Position numbers and translations under genes: made by a program. A stretch of DNA of 64,000 bases, from contig CAVUZI010000011.1 in the NCBI GenBank assembly GCA_963745955.1, positions 186,001 through 250,000 of the forward strand, given 5' to 3'. Source of the DNA: Bog-756 sp963745955. GTDB lineage: Bacteria > Actinomycetota > Acidimicrobiia > Acidimicrobiales > RAAP-2. Each line of letters opens with the position of its first letter. Positions within the stretch are counted from its first letter, which is position 1. This document shows, piece by piece, positions 39,016 through 47,661 of this stretch. The notes under the pieces were generated by a model. It did no database searches. It had not been told where the DNA came from and saw nothing but the letters and a program-made list of their open reading frames with translations.

Positions 39016-40312
39016 TCAGCCGTCGAACATGCCGACCGGCGGATGGGCCTCGGTGCCGATGTGGTAGCGCTCGGTGTAGTCGCCGAACTCCTCGCCCAGG
39101 GCGGCGTAGGTCCAACCGAAGTCGGCGGGGTCGTAGCGATGGCGCCCGAACACGTCCTTGGGCCGGTCCTCGAGGAACGCCTGCATCCGCCGGGAGTGCA
39201 GATCGCTGACGTCGTCGCCGAAGCTTCGGTAGAGGCCGCGGACCGTCCCGATCGGGTCGGCCACCAGGGCGTCGTAGTGGACGTGGCGGCACCATCCGTC
39301 GCCCGACTTCTCGTCGAACGCCACCGCCGAGTCCAGGGCGAAGATGCACTTGCGCTTCCACTCCTCGGCGGCCGGGCGGGGGTCGTGCCGGTTGGTGAGG
39401 GGGCGCTGGCCAGCATTGGCCAGGCTGGCGAGCGATGTCACCACCGGCCCCGGGTCCCGGTGGGTCCAGATGATCCGGGCATCGGGATAGGCGGCGAGGA
39501 GGGCATCGAGGTGCCAGAGGTGGTTCGGGGTCTTGAGGATCCACCGTTCGGTGGGTTGCCGGGACTGCAGGGTCTGCAGGGCCAGCCGGTGCTGAGCGTA
39601 GGCCGGTGCCATCTCGGCACCTTCCAGCCATCGGGCGTACGAGGGCACGTGGGCCTGCGTCTCGAGGGCCAGGGTGCGGATGTCGTACATGAACAGGGTC
39701 ACACACTCCTGGGCCAGGGTGGCCCCGAAGGGGTGCATGGCCTTGAGCGGGGGGTTGAGCTTCATCAACCCGTCGAGCTCCTTTGCCGTCCGGGCTATCC
39801 GCGGGTCTTCGTCCCCCTCGCCCAGTGTGGGCGGCGGGACGGGGTGGGCGGCCTCCCACTGGAGGAGGGGGCGGGACATGGGATCGAGCCCCAGCAGCAT
39901 CGAGAGCACGCTGGTCCCCGTGCGGGGAAGGCCGACGATGACCCAGGGACCGTCGATGCGTTCGCCCCGCACCTCGGGGTGGTCCAGCGACCAACGGTGC
40001 AGGGCGATGCGGTTGGCCAGGGCGCCGGCGAGCATCTTGGAGATGAGGATCCGGCCGAAGGTGGTCAGGTCGGCCTCGGTGGCACAGGCGTCGAGAAACA
40101 CCTCCAGCGGTTCGCGGAAGGTGTCGGTGCCGAAATCGTCGGACCCGGCCAGTCTGGCCGCCGACGCCTCCACCGACGACGGGTGTCAGCGACGGGAGGT
40201 TCAGTCCCATCCGGGTCAAGCCCTCCCCCACCCGGTTGAGGGCGCGCAGGGGCGTGCTGCGCAACTCGCTGTCCCGCCAGGTGTAGTCGACGTCGGCCAC
40301 CGCCTCGGTCAC
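39016..40312 (-). CDS. Sulfotransferase-family protein (one frameshift)
   Basis: PAPS-dependent sulfotransferase-like protein. The 5'-phosphosulfate loop is WVIVGLPRTGTSVLSMLLGL, the 3'-phosphate region is IIWTHRDPGPVVTSLASL, and LKTPNHLWHLDALLAAYPDA is family-typical. The N-terminal 44 residues (AVADVDYTWRDSELRSTPL) are in another frame and join by removing one base near 40183. The GTG at 40312 overlaps the stop of the upstream oxidoreductase (GTGA). Family members occur in large numbers in Acidimicrobiia and mycobacteria; substrate unknown. Confidence 0.85.
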
Positions 40313-41352
40313 CGGGCCACCTGCACCACCGTGCGGCCCACCGAACGACGGGCTTCGTGGTCGTCGAGGGCGGCCCCCGCCTCCTCCATGGTGACCCGCC
40401 GGCCGACGTGCGGCTCGATGGTGCCCTCGGCCACCAGGCGCAGGAGATCCGAGTGGATCTCGTCCGCCTCCTTGCGGCCGTACGGATTGAACCCGAACCT
40501 CCGCATGCCGGGATCGACGTCGTCCAGCCAGGCCACCATCACGCCCACGATGTCGATGTTGGCGATGCAGGCCATCCGCAGGGGCCGCCCGCTCATGCCG
40601 TTCTCGTCGTCGTCGGCGAAACCCACGGCGAGGTAGCGGCCACCCCGGGCCGTGCACCGCCACGAGCGCTCGACGAAGTCGCCTCCGGCCAGGTCGTAGA
40701 TCACATCGGCACCCCGGTCGCCGGTGTCGGCCAGCACCGCTTCGACGAAATCGTCGGTCGTATGGTCGACGACCAGGTCGGCGCCGAGGGCGGTGCAGAG
40801 GGCACCCTTGTCCGGCCCGCCGGCCACCGCGATGACCCTGGCGCCGGCCGCCTTGCCCAGTTGGATGCCTGCCGTGCCGAGACCGCTGGCCGCGGCATGC
40901 ACCACCAGCGTCTCGCCACCGGCCAGCCGACCCCGGCGGAACAGGGCCAGGTGTGAGGTCTGGAAGGGCAGGATGAAGGCGGCCGCCTCGACGTCGTCGA
41001 GCCGATCGGGCGCGTCGAACACCGAGACGGCGGGGGCGATGGCGTACTCGGCGATGCCGCCCAGCGCCGTCTTGGTGATGGCGACCACTCGCCGGCCCAG
41101 CCACGGCTCCGCCCCCTCGCCCGTGGCCTCGACGATCCCGCACACGTCCATCCCGAGGGTGAACGGCGGGGGGGTGGGCACCGACACCAACTTCCCCCGG
41201 CACCGGTCGATGTCGTTGAAGTTGAGGGACGCCGCCCCGACCTTCACCCGCACCTCGCCCGGTCCCGGTTCGGGCCGCGGGACGGTGCGCACCGCCAGCA
41301 CCTCTCCCGGGCTTCCGTGCGCGGTCACCTGCAGGGCCTGCATGTCCGTCAT
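40309..41352 (-). CDS. Zinc-independent MDR quinone oxidoreductase-like protein
   Basis: 347 residues of the medium-chain dehydrogenase/reductase family. GroES-like N terminus with VKVGAASLNFNDIDRCRGK and FTLGMDVCGIVEATGEGAEP, cofactor loop VHAAASGLGTAGIQLGKAAG, and DVIYDLAGGDFVERSW. There are no catalytic zinc cysteines, so a quinone/enone reductase is likely, using NADPH. ATG 41352 has a strong GGGGGGAG site; ATG 41403 overlapping the TetR stop is an alternative. Confidence 0.88.
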   Translation of the reverse strand: MTDMQALQVTAHGSPGEVLAVRTVPRPEPGPGEVRVKVGAASLNFNDIDRCRGKLVSVPTPPPFTLGMDVCGIVEATGEGAEPWLGRRVVAITKTALGGIAEYAIAPAVSVFDAPDRLDDVEAAAFILPFQTSHLALFRRGRLAGGETLVVHAAASGLGTAGIQLGKAAGARVIAVAGGPDKGALCTALGADLVVDHTTDDFVEAVLADTGDRGADVIYDLAGGDFVERSWRCTARGGRYLAVGFADDDENGMSGRPLRMACIANIDIVGVMVAWLDDVDPGMRRFGFNPYGRKEADEIHSDLLRLVAEGTIEPHVGRRVTMEEAGAALDDHEARRSVGRTVVQVAR

Positions 41353-41386
41353 CGTCACTCCCCCCAGTTCCTCTGCCGGAACGGCC

Positions 41387-41414
41387 GTGAGACGGCAAGA
41401 CATTACTGTCTCAC
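41387..41414. promoter_or_regulatory. Inverted repeat between tetR and oxidoreductase gene
   Basis: GTGAGAC (41387-41393) and GTCTCAC (41408-41414) form a perfect 7-bp inverted repeat with a 14-base spacer, overlapping the end of the TetR gene and lying just upstream of the oxidoreductase start. A TetR-type operator is possible. Confidence 0.4.
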
Positions 41415-42026
41415 AGAGGGTCGGACGGTTCCGGCCGTCATGGCCTCGAACGCGGGGAGGAACCAGGATTCGAGCTGGCCGCGGATCTCGTCCGGGTCGC
41501 GGCCGCCGTCACCGGGCACGGCGGCATAGGAGATGAGGATCCGGACGATCCAGTCGACCAGGTCCACCAGGTCCCGCTCGGAGAGGAGGCCGTCGGCCAG
41601 GGCCGAGGCCACAAGAGGTCGGACACTGGCCTCGCCGATGCGGCCGAGCGCATCCGTGCGGATGGCCCGTCCGGCAGCCCATGCCGCGGTGTCACCTCCG
41701 AATGCCGCTGCGTGCACGGGCCGGTTCCTGATCTCGCCGATGCTGTACATCATGCCTTCGAGGATGCGTCGGGCCGGCTCGACCACACCGGCGCGGTCGA
41801 GGCACGTCTCGGCGTCGGCAGCCATCTCCTCGGCCTCACGGGTGAGCACGGCCAGAAAGATGGCCTCGTGGCCGCCGCACCGCCGGTAGAGGGTGGCTCG
41901 TGAGATACCCGCGGACCTGGCGATGTCCTCCGCCGTCGTCTTGGACACGCCGAGCCGCAGGTAGCACTCGGAGGCGGCATCCAGGATCTCGTCGACTTCG
42001 CCGTCCGGACGATGTTGGGCAGGCAT
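41403..42026 (-). CDS. TetR/AcrR-family transcriptional regulator
   Basis: 207 residues. N-terminal helix-turn-helix: ILDAASECYLRLGVSKTTAE, DIARSAGISRATLYRRCGG. The C-terminal ligand domain is variable. It is followed at once by the quinone oxidoreductase gene and then the sulfotransferase, which it may control. It is not close to KstR in sequence, so it is not the obvious owner of the palindromes near 53.7, 61.8 and 63.2 kb. Confidence 0.9.
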   Translation of the reverse strand: MPAQHRPDGEVDEILDAASECYLRLGVSKTTAEDIARSAGISRATLYRRCGGHEAIFLAVLTREAEEMAADAETCLDRAGVVEPARRILEGMMYSIGEIRNRPVHAAAFGGDTAAWAAGRAIRTDALGRIGEASVRPLVASALADGLLSERDLVDLVDWIVRILISYAAVPGDGGRDPDEIRGQLESWFLPAFEAMTAGTVRPSVRQ

Positions 42027-42086
42027 GTGGCTCCTTGCAGGAGGCGTCGCGGCGAGTTTCCTACATCCCGGTTGCGTCCCGCGGTG

Positions 42087-43421
42087 TCACGGCCCGGCGG
42101 ATCCCGCGTCGGCCCGGATCTGGGCTTCGAGCACGTCGGGGGTGAGCTGTTCGGACAGGAGTCGGTCGAAACGGCCGGGATCGCCGTTGACGAAGGTCCG
42201 GCAGAGCGGAAGTCCCTCCACGTAGCAGGTGAGGTAGGCCCGCCACGTGGGGTGGGTGAGGAACTCGACCGCCTTGGCGGCCCGGTCCCAGGGCAGCAGG
42301 CCCCAGCGGGCCACCTCGCCGGTCACGGTCTCGGCGTCGGCGCCGTCCTCGTGGAGACGGAAGGCGGCGTTCTGGCGGACGGCGCCGAGGGCCTCGCCCG
42401 CCTCGGACACCGCCGCCACCACCTCGGTGTCGTAGCGGATCCCGAGCGGCCGGAGATGCCCGGCGACGGTCTCCTCCGGTCGCCGGCCCATGACCACCTC
42501 GAGACCGAGGTCGGCGAGACCCTCGGCCAGGAGGCACTGCGGGGTGCCCACGAGGAAGATGGACTCCTCCCACCAGTGGCGTCGCCGGACCAGACCGACC
42601 TCCTTGCGGGTGTGCTCGGTGTGATGGCCCGGGTACGACTCGTGTGCGACCAGGTGAGCGAGCCCGGTCGAGAGCACGGGCAGGTCGGTGTTGACCGCCA
42701 CCCGGCTGCGCAGGTCACCGAGGTAGTAGTTGAACCCGGACCACGGTTGACCGGACACCAGCTCGAACTCGACGTGCTCCCCCTCGGGCAGACCGAACAG
42801 GGCGCGGGTCCGCTCCCGGAGGTCGTCGGCCAGCGAACTCATGGCCGGCTGCAGCAGGGCCACGGGCACGGCGTGCGATTCCCGCCAGGCCACCAGTCGA
42901 TCGGCCAGGGGGCCGGAGCCCGGAAGCACCTCGTCGAGACGGCGATGTGCTCCCTCCAGCACCGACTCGTCCACCCTGGACGGCCGGACCCCGTAGCACG
43001 CCTCCACCTCGTCGGCGTATCCGATGGGTTCGCCGGCCAGACGGCGGGCCGTGGTGAGCAGCCCGAGGACCTGGGCCCTGAGCCAGTGCCGACGGGCGGA
43101 AGCCGCCCCGTCCCCGCCGGCTGCGCCCGCCACGGAGGACTCGAGCATCTCACCGGCGTCGATGGCCGCCAGCAGGCCCCTGGCCTCGCCGACGAGCTGA
43201 GCCGGTGAGTGCAGGGCCTCGGCGGCGGCCGCGGCGGCCCGCTCGGGCGGGCCGTAGTACGCGTCGACCAGTCCGTCGATGTGACGGCCGAGCCGGAGCC
43301 CGAGCGTCAGGTACCTTTCGACCAGACCCGGGTCAGCCACGAGGGCACGGTCCTGTTCCGGTGCCGGTGGCGCGAGGGCACGGTCCTGTTCCGGTGCCGG
43401 TACCGGCGCGCAGGCCGACAT
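42087..43421 (-). CDS. DUF885-like zinc metallopeptidase-type protein
   Basis: 444 residues. The metal motif HESYPGHHTEH and a downstream Glu in LLAEGLADLGLEVVMG place it with DUF885/gluzincin-like proteins; length is shorter than typical DUF885. No signal peptide. The first 27 residues repeat PAPEQDRAL twice, encoded by a 33-bp tandem duplication. A start at GTG 43340 (VADPGLVERYLTLG) would exclude the repeat and may be the true one. Substrate unknown, presumably peptides. Confidence 0.8.
   Translation of the reverse strand: MSACAPVPAPEQDRALAPPAPEQDRALVADPGLVERYLTLGLRLGRHIDGLVDAYYGPPERAAAAAAEALHSPAQLVGEARGLLAAIDAGEMLESSVAGAAGGDGAASARRHWLRAQVLGLLTTARRLAGEPIGYADEVEACYGVRPSRVDESVLEGAHRRLDEVLPGSGPLADRLVAWRESHAVPVALLQPAMSSLADDLRERTRALFGLPEGEHVEFELVSGQPWSGFNYYLGDLRSRVAVNTDLPVLSTGLAHLVAHESYPGHHTEHTRKEVGLVRRRHWWEESIFLVGTPQCLLAEGLADLGLEVVMGRRPEETVAGHLRPLGIRYDTEVVAAVSEAGEALGAVRQNAAFRLHEDGADAETVTGEVARWGLLPWDRAAKAVEFLTHPTWRAYLTCYVEGLPLCRTFVNGDPGRFDRLLSEQLTPDVLEAQIRADAGSAGP
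43340..43401. repeat. 33-bp tandem duplication at gene junction
   Basis: CGAGGGCACGGTCCTGTTCC and the next nine bases (29 bp in all) occur at 43340-43368 and again, identical, at 43373-43401. It lies just downstream of the dienelactone hydrolase stop and either encodes the first residues of, or precedes, the DUF885-like protein. Confidence 0.9.
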
Positions 43422-43430
43422 CGGTGGCGT

Positions 43431-44123
43431 TCAACCCAGCGTCTGCCGGAAGAACGCGACCGTGCGGTCCCAGAGCTGCTCGGCCGATTCCGGGTGGTAC
43501 GCCTCGGGTCGGTCCTCGTTGAAGAAGGCGTGGCCGGCACCCGGGTAGAAATGGAACTCCACATCCTTGCCCAATGCCTTCAGCTCGGCCTCGAACTGGC
43601 GCGCCGCATCGGGGGTGAAGTACTCGTCCTGCTCGGCGGCGTGCCCCTGCACGGCGGCTTCCAGCTTCGAATAATCGGGTTGCGCATCCGGCCACGGGAT
43701 CAGCCCGTATGCCGGCACGACCGCCTTCACCGCGTCGGGGCGCTGTGTGGCCAGCACCAGGGCCAACCCCCCGCCCATGCAGAACCCGATCACACCCACC
43801 TCCGGCCGACCCGTCCGGCGCACGAGCTCGTCCACCGCGCCGCTCAGGTCCGCGGCCGCAGCGTCCATCTTGAGCGCCATCATCTGCTTGCCCGCTTCGT
43901 CGGGCTCGGTCAGGGGGACGGTGGTGCCGTGGTACAGGTCGGGGGCGAGCGCGGTGAACCCCGCCTCGGCGAGCCGGTCGCAGGTCCGTTTGATCTGGGC
44001 CACGAGACCCCACCACTCCTGCAACACGACGATGCCCGCCGTTGATCCTGCTCCTTCGGCGGGGACTGCCAGGTAGCCGCTGCCGGTCCCGCCATTGCTC
44101 GGAAATTCGACGATCTCACCCAT
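43431..44123 (-). CDS. Dienelactone hydrolase family protein
   Basis: 230 residues, alpha/beta hydrolase. Cys nucleophile in VGVIGFCMGGGLALVLA, acidic residue region AAEQDEYFTPDAARQFE and His in YPGAGHAFFNEDRPEAY, with IVVLQEWWGLVAQIKRTCDR at the N terminus. Family members open dienelactones in chlorocatechol-type degradation or act on other esters. No aromatic-degradation genes are next to it. Confidence 0.92.
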   Translation of the reverse strand: MGEIVEFPSNGGTGSGYLAVPAEGAGSTAGIVVLQEWWGLVAQIKRTCDRLAEAGFTALAPDLYHGTTVPLTEPDEAGKQMMALKMDAAAADLSGAVDELVRRTGRPEVGVIGFCMGGGLALVLATQRPDAVKAVVPAYGLIPWPDAQPDYSKLEAAVQGHAAEQDEYFTPDAARQFEAELKALGKDVEFHFYPGAGHAFFNEDRPEAYHPESAEQLWDRTVAFFRQTLG

Positions 44124-44206
44124 GGATGCCGACCATACCCCGAGGTCTGTGGCCGCTCATATCGGACCGGGCCCGACCCGGCCCCCCGGGCCTTTTCCGG
44201 TCGGAC

Positions 44207-44258
44207 CCAGATGAGAAATCCCTGTTCACAAGGGCATCTGGCTGGGGGGTCCTTGTGA
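44207..44258 (+). promoter_or_regulatory. Leader with two alternative hairpins upstream of NlpC/P60 gene
   Basis: CCAGATG (44207) can pair with CATCTGG (44235), with inner CCCT/AGGG pairs. In the alternative, TCACAAGG (44226) can pair with CCTTGTGA (44251). The two structures share bases and exclude each other. The leader ends about 33 bases before the ATG. It may be a regulatory RNA element; it does not match a riboswitch I recognise. Confidence 0.35.
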
Positions 44259-44291
44259 GCTCCGGGCGATTCGACTAGACAGTAAGGCGAT

Positions 44292-45512
44292 ATGACTCAC
44301 GCCGAGCTGTACTCGACGTCAGAGCCAAGTGCGCCTCCCCCTGCCCGAAAGAAGACTCGAAGAAGGGTCGTTTCGACGGTTGCACTTGCCACCGGATTGG
44401 GCTTCGCCGCCACGGTGCTCTATTCGACGCGCCCCGCCTCGGCCGACCAGATCGCCGACGCCCGGGCACAGGCCGCGGCCATCACGGCGAAGATCCAGGC
44501 GACCCAGGCCCAGATCCAAACGCTCACCGGGCAGGTGACGGCGGCCGACTACCGGCTCTCCCAGTTGACCGACCAGATCACCGCCAGCCAGAAGCAGATC
44601 ACCAAGGACCAGGCCACGGTCAACAAGAACGAGGGTCAACTCCGCACCCAGGCCATCATCGACTACACCAACAGCGGTACCACCAGCCAGGTCACCCAGA
44701 TGTTCTCGTCGAACGTGAACACGAGCGGCATCCGATCCGAGTACTCGTCCATCGCCACCGGCAACGTGACCACCACCGTCGACAATCTCCACACGGCGCA
44801 GACCCACCTCCAGGCCACCGAGAACGCGCTCCAGCAGCAGAAGACCCAGGCCACCAACACCCGGGACACGCTCCAGCAATCCGAGAACCAGGCTTCGAAC
44901 CTCGAGAGCCAGGATAAGGCCACGCTGGACAGCGTCGACAGCAACATCCAGCGCCTGGTGACCGAGCAGCAGCAAGCGCAGGCCCGTGCGGCCCAGCAGG
45001 CGGCGGCGGCGGCGTTCAATGCCAGGGTGGCCCAGGCGCAAGCGGCCCAGGCGGCCGCGGCCGCGGCTCCCTCGGGCGGCGGAGGTTCCGGCGGCTCAGG
45101 CTCAGCGCCTGCGGACACTGCGGCCGCGGTTCCCGCAGCCCCGCTTCCACCACTGGCGCCCGGCGCGGCAGGTGCGGTTCAGGCGGCGGAACACGAGATC
45201 GGCGTCCCGTACGTCTGGGGAGGGAACACGCCGGCCGGCTTCGACTGCTCGGGCCTCGTGGAGTGGGCATACGCCCAGGTGGGCATCAGCCTCCCGCACT
45301 ACTCGGGGGCACAGTACGACGACACGACCCACATCCCGCTGGCCGACATCGAGCCCGGGGACCTGCTGTTCTACGGTCCCGGTGGTGACGAGCACGTGGC
45401 CATGTACGTGGGCGGCGGATCGATGATCGAAGCGCCCTACACCGGGGCCTCAGTCTGGATCACCGGCGTGCGCACCGGCTCCGACTTCGCCGGCGTCGGC
45501 CGGGTCACCTGA
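44292..45512 (+). CDS. Secreted NlpC/P60 peptidoglycan hydrolase with coiled coil
   Basis: 406 residues. Signal segment at about 27-50 (VVSTVALATGLGFAATVLYS, cleavage near ASA-DQI). Long coiled coil from 52 to about 245 (QIADARAQAAAITAKIQATQ onward), Ala/Gly/Pro linker, and a C-terminal NlpC/P60 domain: GVPYVWGGNTPAGFDCSGLV (Cys), DEHVAMYVGGG (His) and MIEAPYTG. RipA-like layout, acting on peptide stems during cell separation. The coiled coil may autoinhibit or bind an FtsX-type partner, as in related hydrolases. Confidence 0.93.
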   Translation: MTHAELYSTSEPSAPPPARKKTRRRVVSTVALATGLGFAATVLYSTRPASADQIADARAQAAAITAKIQATQAQIQTLTGQVTAADYRLSQLTDQITASQKQITKDQATVNKNEGQLRTQAIIDYTNSGTTSQVTQMFSSNVNTSGIRSEYSSIATGNVTTTVDNLHTAQTHLQATENALQQQKTQATNTRDTLQQSENQASNLESQDKATLDSVDSNIQRLVTEQQQAQARAAQQAAAAAFNARVAQAQAAQAAAAAAPSGGGGSGGSGSAPADTAAAVPAAPLPPLAPGAAGAVQAAEHEIGVPYVWGGNTPAGFDCSGLVEWAYAQVGISLPHYSGAQYDDTTHIPLADIEPGDLLFYGPGGDEHVAMYVGGGSMIEAPYTGASVWITGVRTGSDFAGVGRVT

Positions 45513-45516
45513 CCGC

Positions 45517-45559
45517 CGGCCCGAGCCGCGAACTAACCGTCGGCCCGAGCCGCGAACTA
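45517..45559. repeat. 24-bp tandem duplication after NlpC/P60 stop
   Basis: CGGCCCGAGCCGCGAACTA at 45517 is repeated exactly at 45541, immediately downstream of the NlpC/P60 stop and upstream (in the other direction) of the SDR stop. Confidence 0.85.
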
Positions 45560-45600
45560 CGAGCGCCGGACGCCACGACCGGGGGTGCGAGCCATGTCGT

Positions 45601-46398
45601 TCATCCCTGATCGTGGGCGGCGAATCTTGACGGGGGCATCTGACCAACCTGGCCACCGGCCCGGGGACCCGGGGGACGTGAGAACCGGAACGGGATGGCA
45701 TCCCGTCCGGCCTGTATGACCATGGCCTGACCGGACTCCTCCCCCTCGAGGCGGTCGAGTACCGCCTTCGACACGGCCGCCACATCGATGAGCGGGAAGC
45801 CGCTCCCCTCCAGCATCTCGCGCATGTCGTCGATGAGGGGTGTGTCCACGATGCTCGGGCAGACGGCATTGATGGTGATGTGGTGCTCGGCCAGCTGGGG
45901 AACGAGCGACCGGACCAGACCCACGACGGCATGTTTGGTGAGGCAGTAGATGGGGTCGGGCGAGAAGCCGATGAGGCCGGCCAGGGAGGAGGTGGCCACG
46001 ATGGCGCCGCCCCCGCGTGCGGACAGGGCGGGAACCAGTGCCCGCACGCCGAAGACCACGCCGTCCATGTTGACCCCGACGGCACGCCGGTAGATGTCAT
46101 CGGTGACCTTGGTGATGTCGGCCTCGCCGGTGGTCACCCCGGCGTTCAGATGGGCAAGGTCGACTCCCCCGAAGCGGGAGGTCACCGCGTCCACGATGCC
46201 GGGCCACGCGTCGGAACGGCCGACGTCGGCCTGCAACCCGATGCCCCCGAGCTCACCGGCCACCGCTTCGGCCGAATCGCCGTCGAGGTCGACCACGGCC
46301 ACCGAGGCGCCCGCCTCGGCCAAACGGGTGGCGGTGGCCAGGCCGATCCCCGATCCCCCGCCGGTGACGATGGCCGCCTTCCCCCCTAGCGATCCCAC
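45601..46398 (-). CDS. Short-chain dehydrogenase/reductase
   Basis: 265 residues. TGGGSGIGLATATRLAEAG cofactor motif, VDLD after strand 2 (NAD preference), HLNAGVT, ATSSLAGLIGFS (Ser), YCLTKHAV (Tyr/Lys) and VCPSIVDTPLID. The C terminus after RFSRPPGP is unusual and lacks the TGQ..xxDGG end, so this is a non-FabG branch. It converges with the NlpC/P60 gene. Substrate unknown. Confidence 0.87.
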   Translation of the reverse strand: MGSLGGKAAIVTGGGSGIGLATATRLAEAGASVAVVDLDGDSAEAVAGELGGIGLQADVGRSDAWPGIVDAVTSRFGGVDLAHLNAGVTTGEADITKVTDDIYRRAVGVNMDGVVFGVRALVPALSARGGGAIVATSSLAGLIGFSPDPIYCLTKHAVVGLVRSLVPQLAEHHITINAVCPSIVDTPLIDDMREMLEGSGFPLIDVAAVSKAVLDRLEGEESGQAMVIQAGRDAIPFRFSRPPGPRAGGQVGQMPPSRFAAHDQG

Positions 46399-46516
46399 AG
46401 GCTCACACCTTCCGTTCGGGCGCTCTGCGTGCGGCGCCGGGTCCCGCTGTCACCCTATCGGGCCCCTGAGGCATACTGGTGGGAGCTGATTGCCTCGCGG
46501 ATCAGTTCCTCGCCGA

Positions 46517-46584
46517 CCCATGAGACGTGCCGCCCCATGAGACTTGCTGCCCGATGAGACCCCGTTCCCGATGAGACCGGTCCC
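46517..46584 (+). repeat. 17-bp tandem repeat x4 supplying the Lgt-like start codon
   Basis: ATGAGAC recurs at 46520, 46537, 46554 and 46571, exactly 17 bp apart, in degenerate units of the form CC(C/G)ATGAGAC plus seven bases. The fourth copy provides the ATG of the Lgt-like gene. Confidence 0.85.
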
Positions 46585-47602
46585 CGTCGCGTTCCACATC
46601 TGGTTCCTCGAGGTCCACACCTACGGGATCGGGCTGGCCCTGACCTTCTGGTTCGGCCTCAGGTACACCGAGCGGAGACTGCGCAATGCCGGCTACCCGT
46701 GGCAATGGGTCACCGGGATGTTCGTGTGGGTGATCGTGGCCGCCATCGTCGGTGCCCGCGCCCTTCACGTCCTGTCCAATCTGTCGTACTACACCCACTA
46801 TCCACTTCAGGTGTTCGCCATCTGGCAAGGTGGGCTCTCGTCCTTCGGTGGCCTGTTGTTCGCCGTTCCGGTCGCTCTGGTCTCCTCGCGGCGGCGCTGT
46901 CCCCAGCTCAAGTTACTGCGCTTCGCCGACCTGATGGCTCCGGTGCTCATGGCGTGCTGGGCCATCGGACGGCTGCTCGGACCCCAGCTCATGGTGGCCG
47001 GAGGTGGCCACCGGACCAATCAGTGGTTCGGCATGTACTACGCCGACCAGGTCGGCAAGCGCCTCCCGGTTCCGATCTTCCAGGCGATCGAGGACGCGAC
47101 GATCTTCGCCATCCTGCTCCTCGTCGAGCGGTGGCTACGCGCCACGGCACCCGTCGCGGTCGGCACTGCCGACGGTGCCGGATCGGCACCACAGCTGCTC
47201 CCCCCAGCAGGCATCGTCATCGGGGTGGGGATGGTGCTGTGGGGCATCGAGCGATTCTTCGACGAGCACCTGTGGCTCGGTGAGGATGGCCACCTCGGGT
47301 CACTTCTGGTTCAGGGTGCCGGAATCGCACTGGCTGTGGCCGGGACGATCCTGTTGATCACGCGGATCGGACCGCTGCAGCGTTGGCGCCACGGCGAGGG
47401 CGGCGATCCGGCCCCGATACCCGTGCCCGAGTCGGGATCGGTCGAGGACTCCGAGCCCGGCGTCGAGCCCTTGGATCCGTCCGAGCAGCCATCGGAACCG
47501 GAGCCGGAACCGGAGCCGGAACCGGCCGGACGCACACAGGCGGGCGACGTCGCTCGGGTATCCTCGTCGACCGGTGGGCCCCGGCCCTCTGACGGCGACT
47601 GA
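46571..47602 (+). CDS. Lgt-like membrane protein lacking key catalytic residues
   Basis: Polytopic protein of 343 residues related to prolipoprotein diacylglyceryl transferase. Recognisable blocks are IWFLEVHTYGIGLALTFWF, IVGARALHVL and WQGGLSSFGGLLFAVPVAL. In E. coli Lgt the last block reads GGMSFHGG, so the essential His is replaced by Phe here. The GRxGN block reads GRLLGPQLM, so the Asn is lost. The tail is acidic and EP-rich (EPEPEPEPEP). Probably a degenerate or re-purposed paralogue; a real Lgt should be elsewhere. Start ATG 46571; TTG 46544 possible. Confidence 0.75.
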   Translation: MRPVPVAFHIWFLEVHTYGIGLALTFWFGLRYTERRLRNAGYPWQWVTGMFVWVIVAAIVGARALHVLSNLSYYTHYPLQVFAIWQGGLSSFGGLLFAVPVALVSSRRRCPQLKLLRFADLMAPVLMACWAIGRLLGPQLMVAGGGHRTNQWFGMYYADQVGKRLPVPIFQAIEDATIFAILLLVERWLRATAPVAVGTADGAGSAPQLLPPAGIVIGVGMVLWGIERFFDEHLWLGEDGHLGSLLVQGAGIALAVAGTILLITRIGPLQRWRHGEGGDPAPIPVPESGSVEDSEPGVEPLDPSEQPSEPEPEPEPEPAGRTQAGDVARVSSSTGGPRPSDGD

Positions 47603-47661
47603 ACCGTCGGGGAGCCGCAGCCGCGGGAGGACGGCGACGCCGGGACGTCGATGCGGCCCGC

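Noticed and set aside
38852..41398. An 848-codon open frame on the - strand
   Set aside because: Out-of-frame reading of the oxidoreductase and sulfotransferase genes; only its short segment 40190-40312 is real, as the N terminus of the frameshifted sulfotransferase.
44124..44291. A c-di-AMP (ydaO) riboswitch upstream of the NlpC/P60 gene
   Set aside because: The conserved core sequences of that riboswitch are not visible; only unassigned hairpins are.
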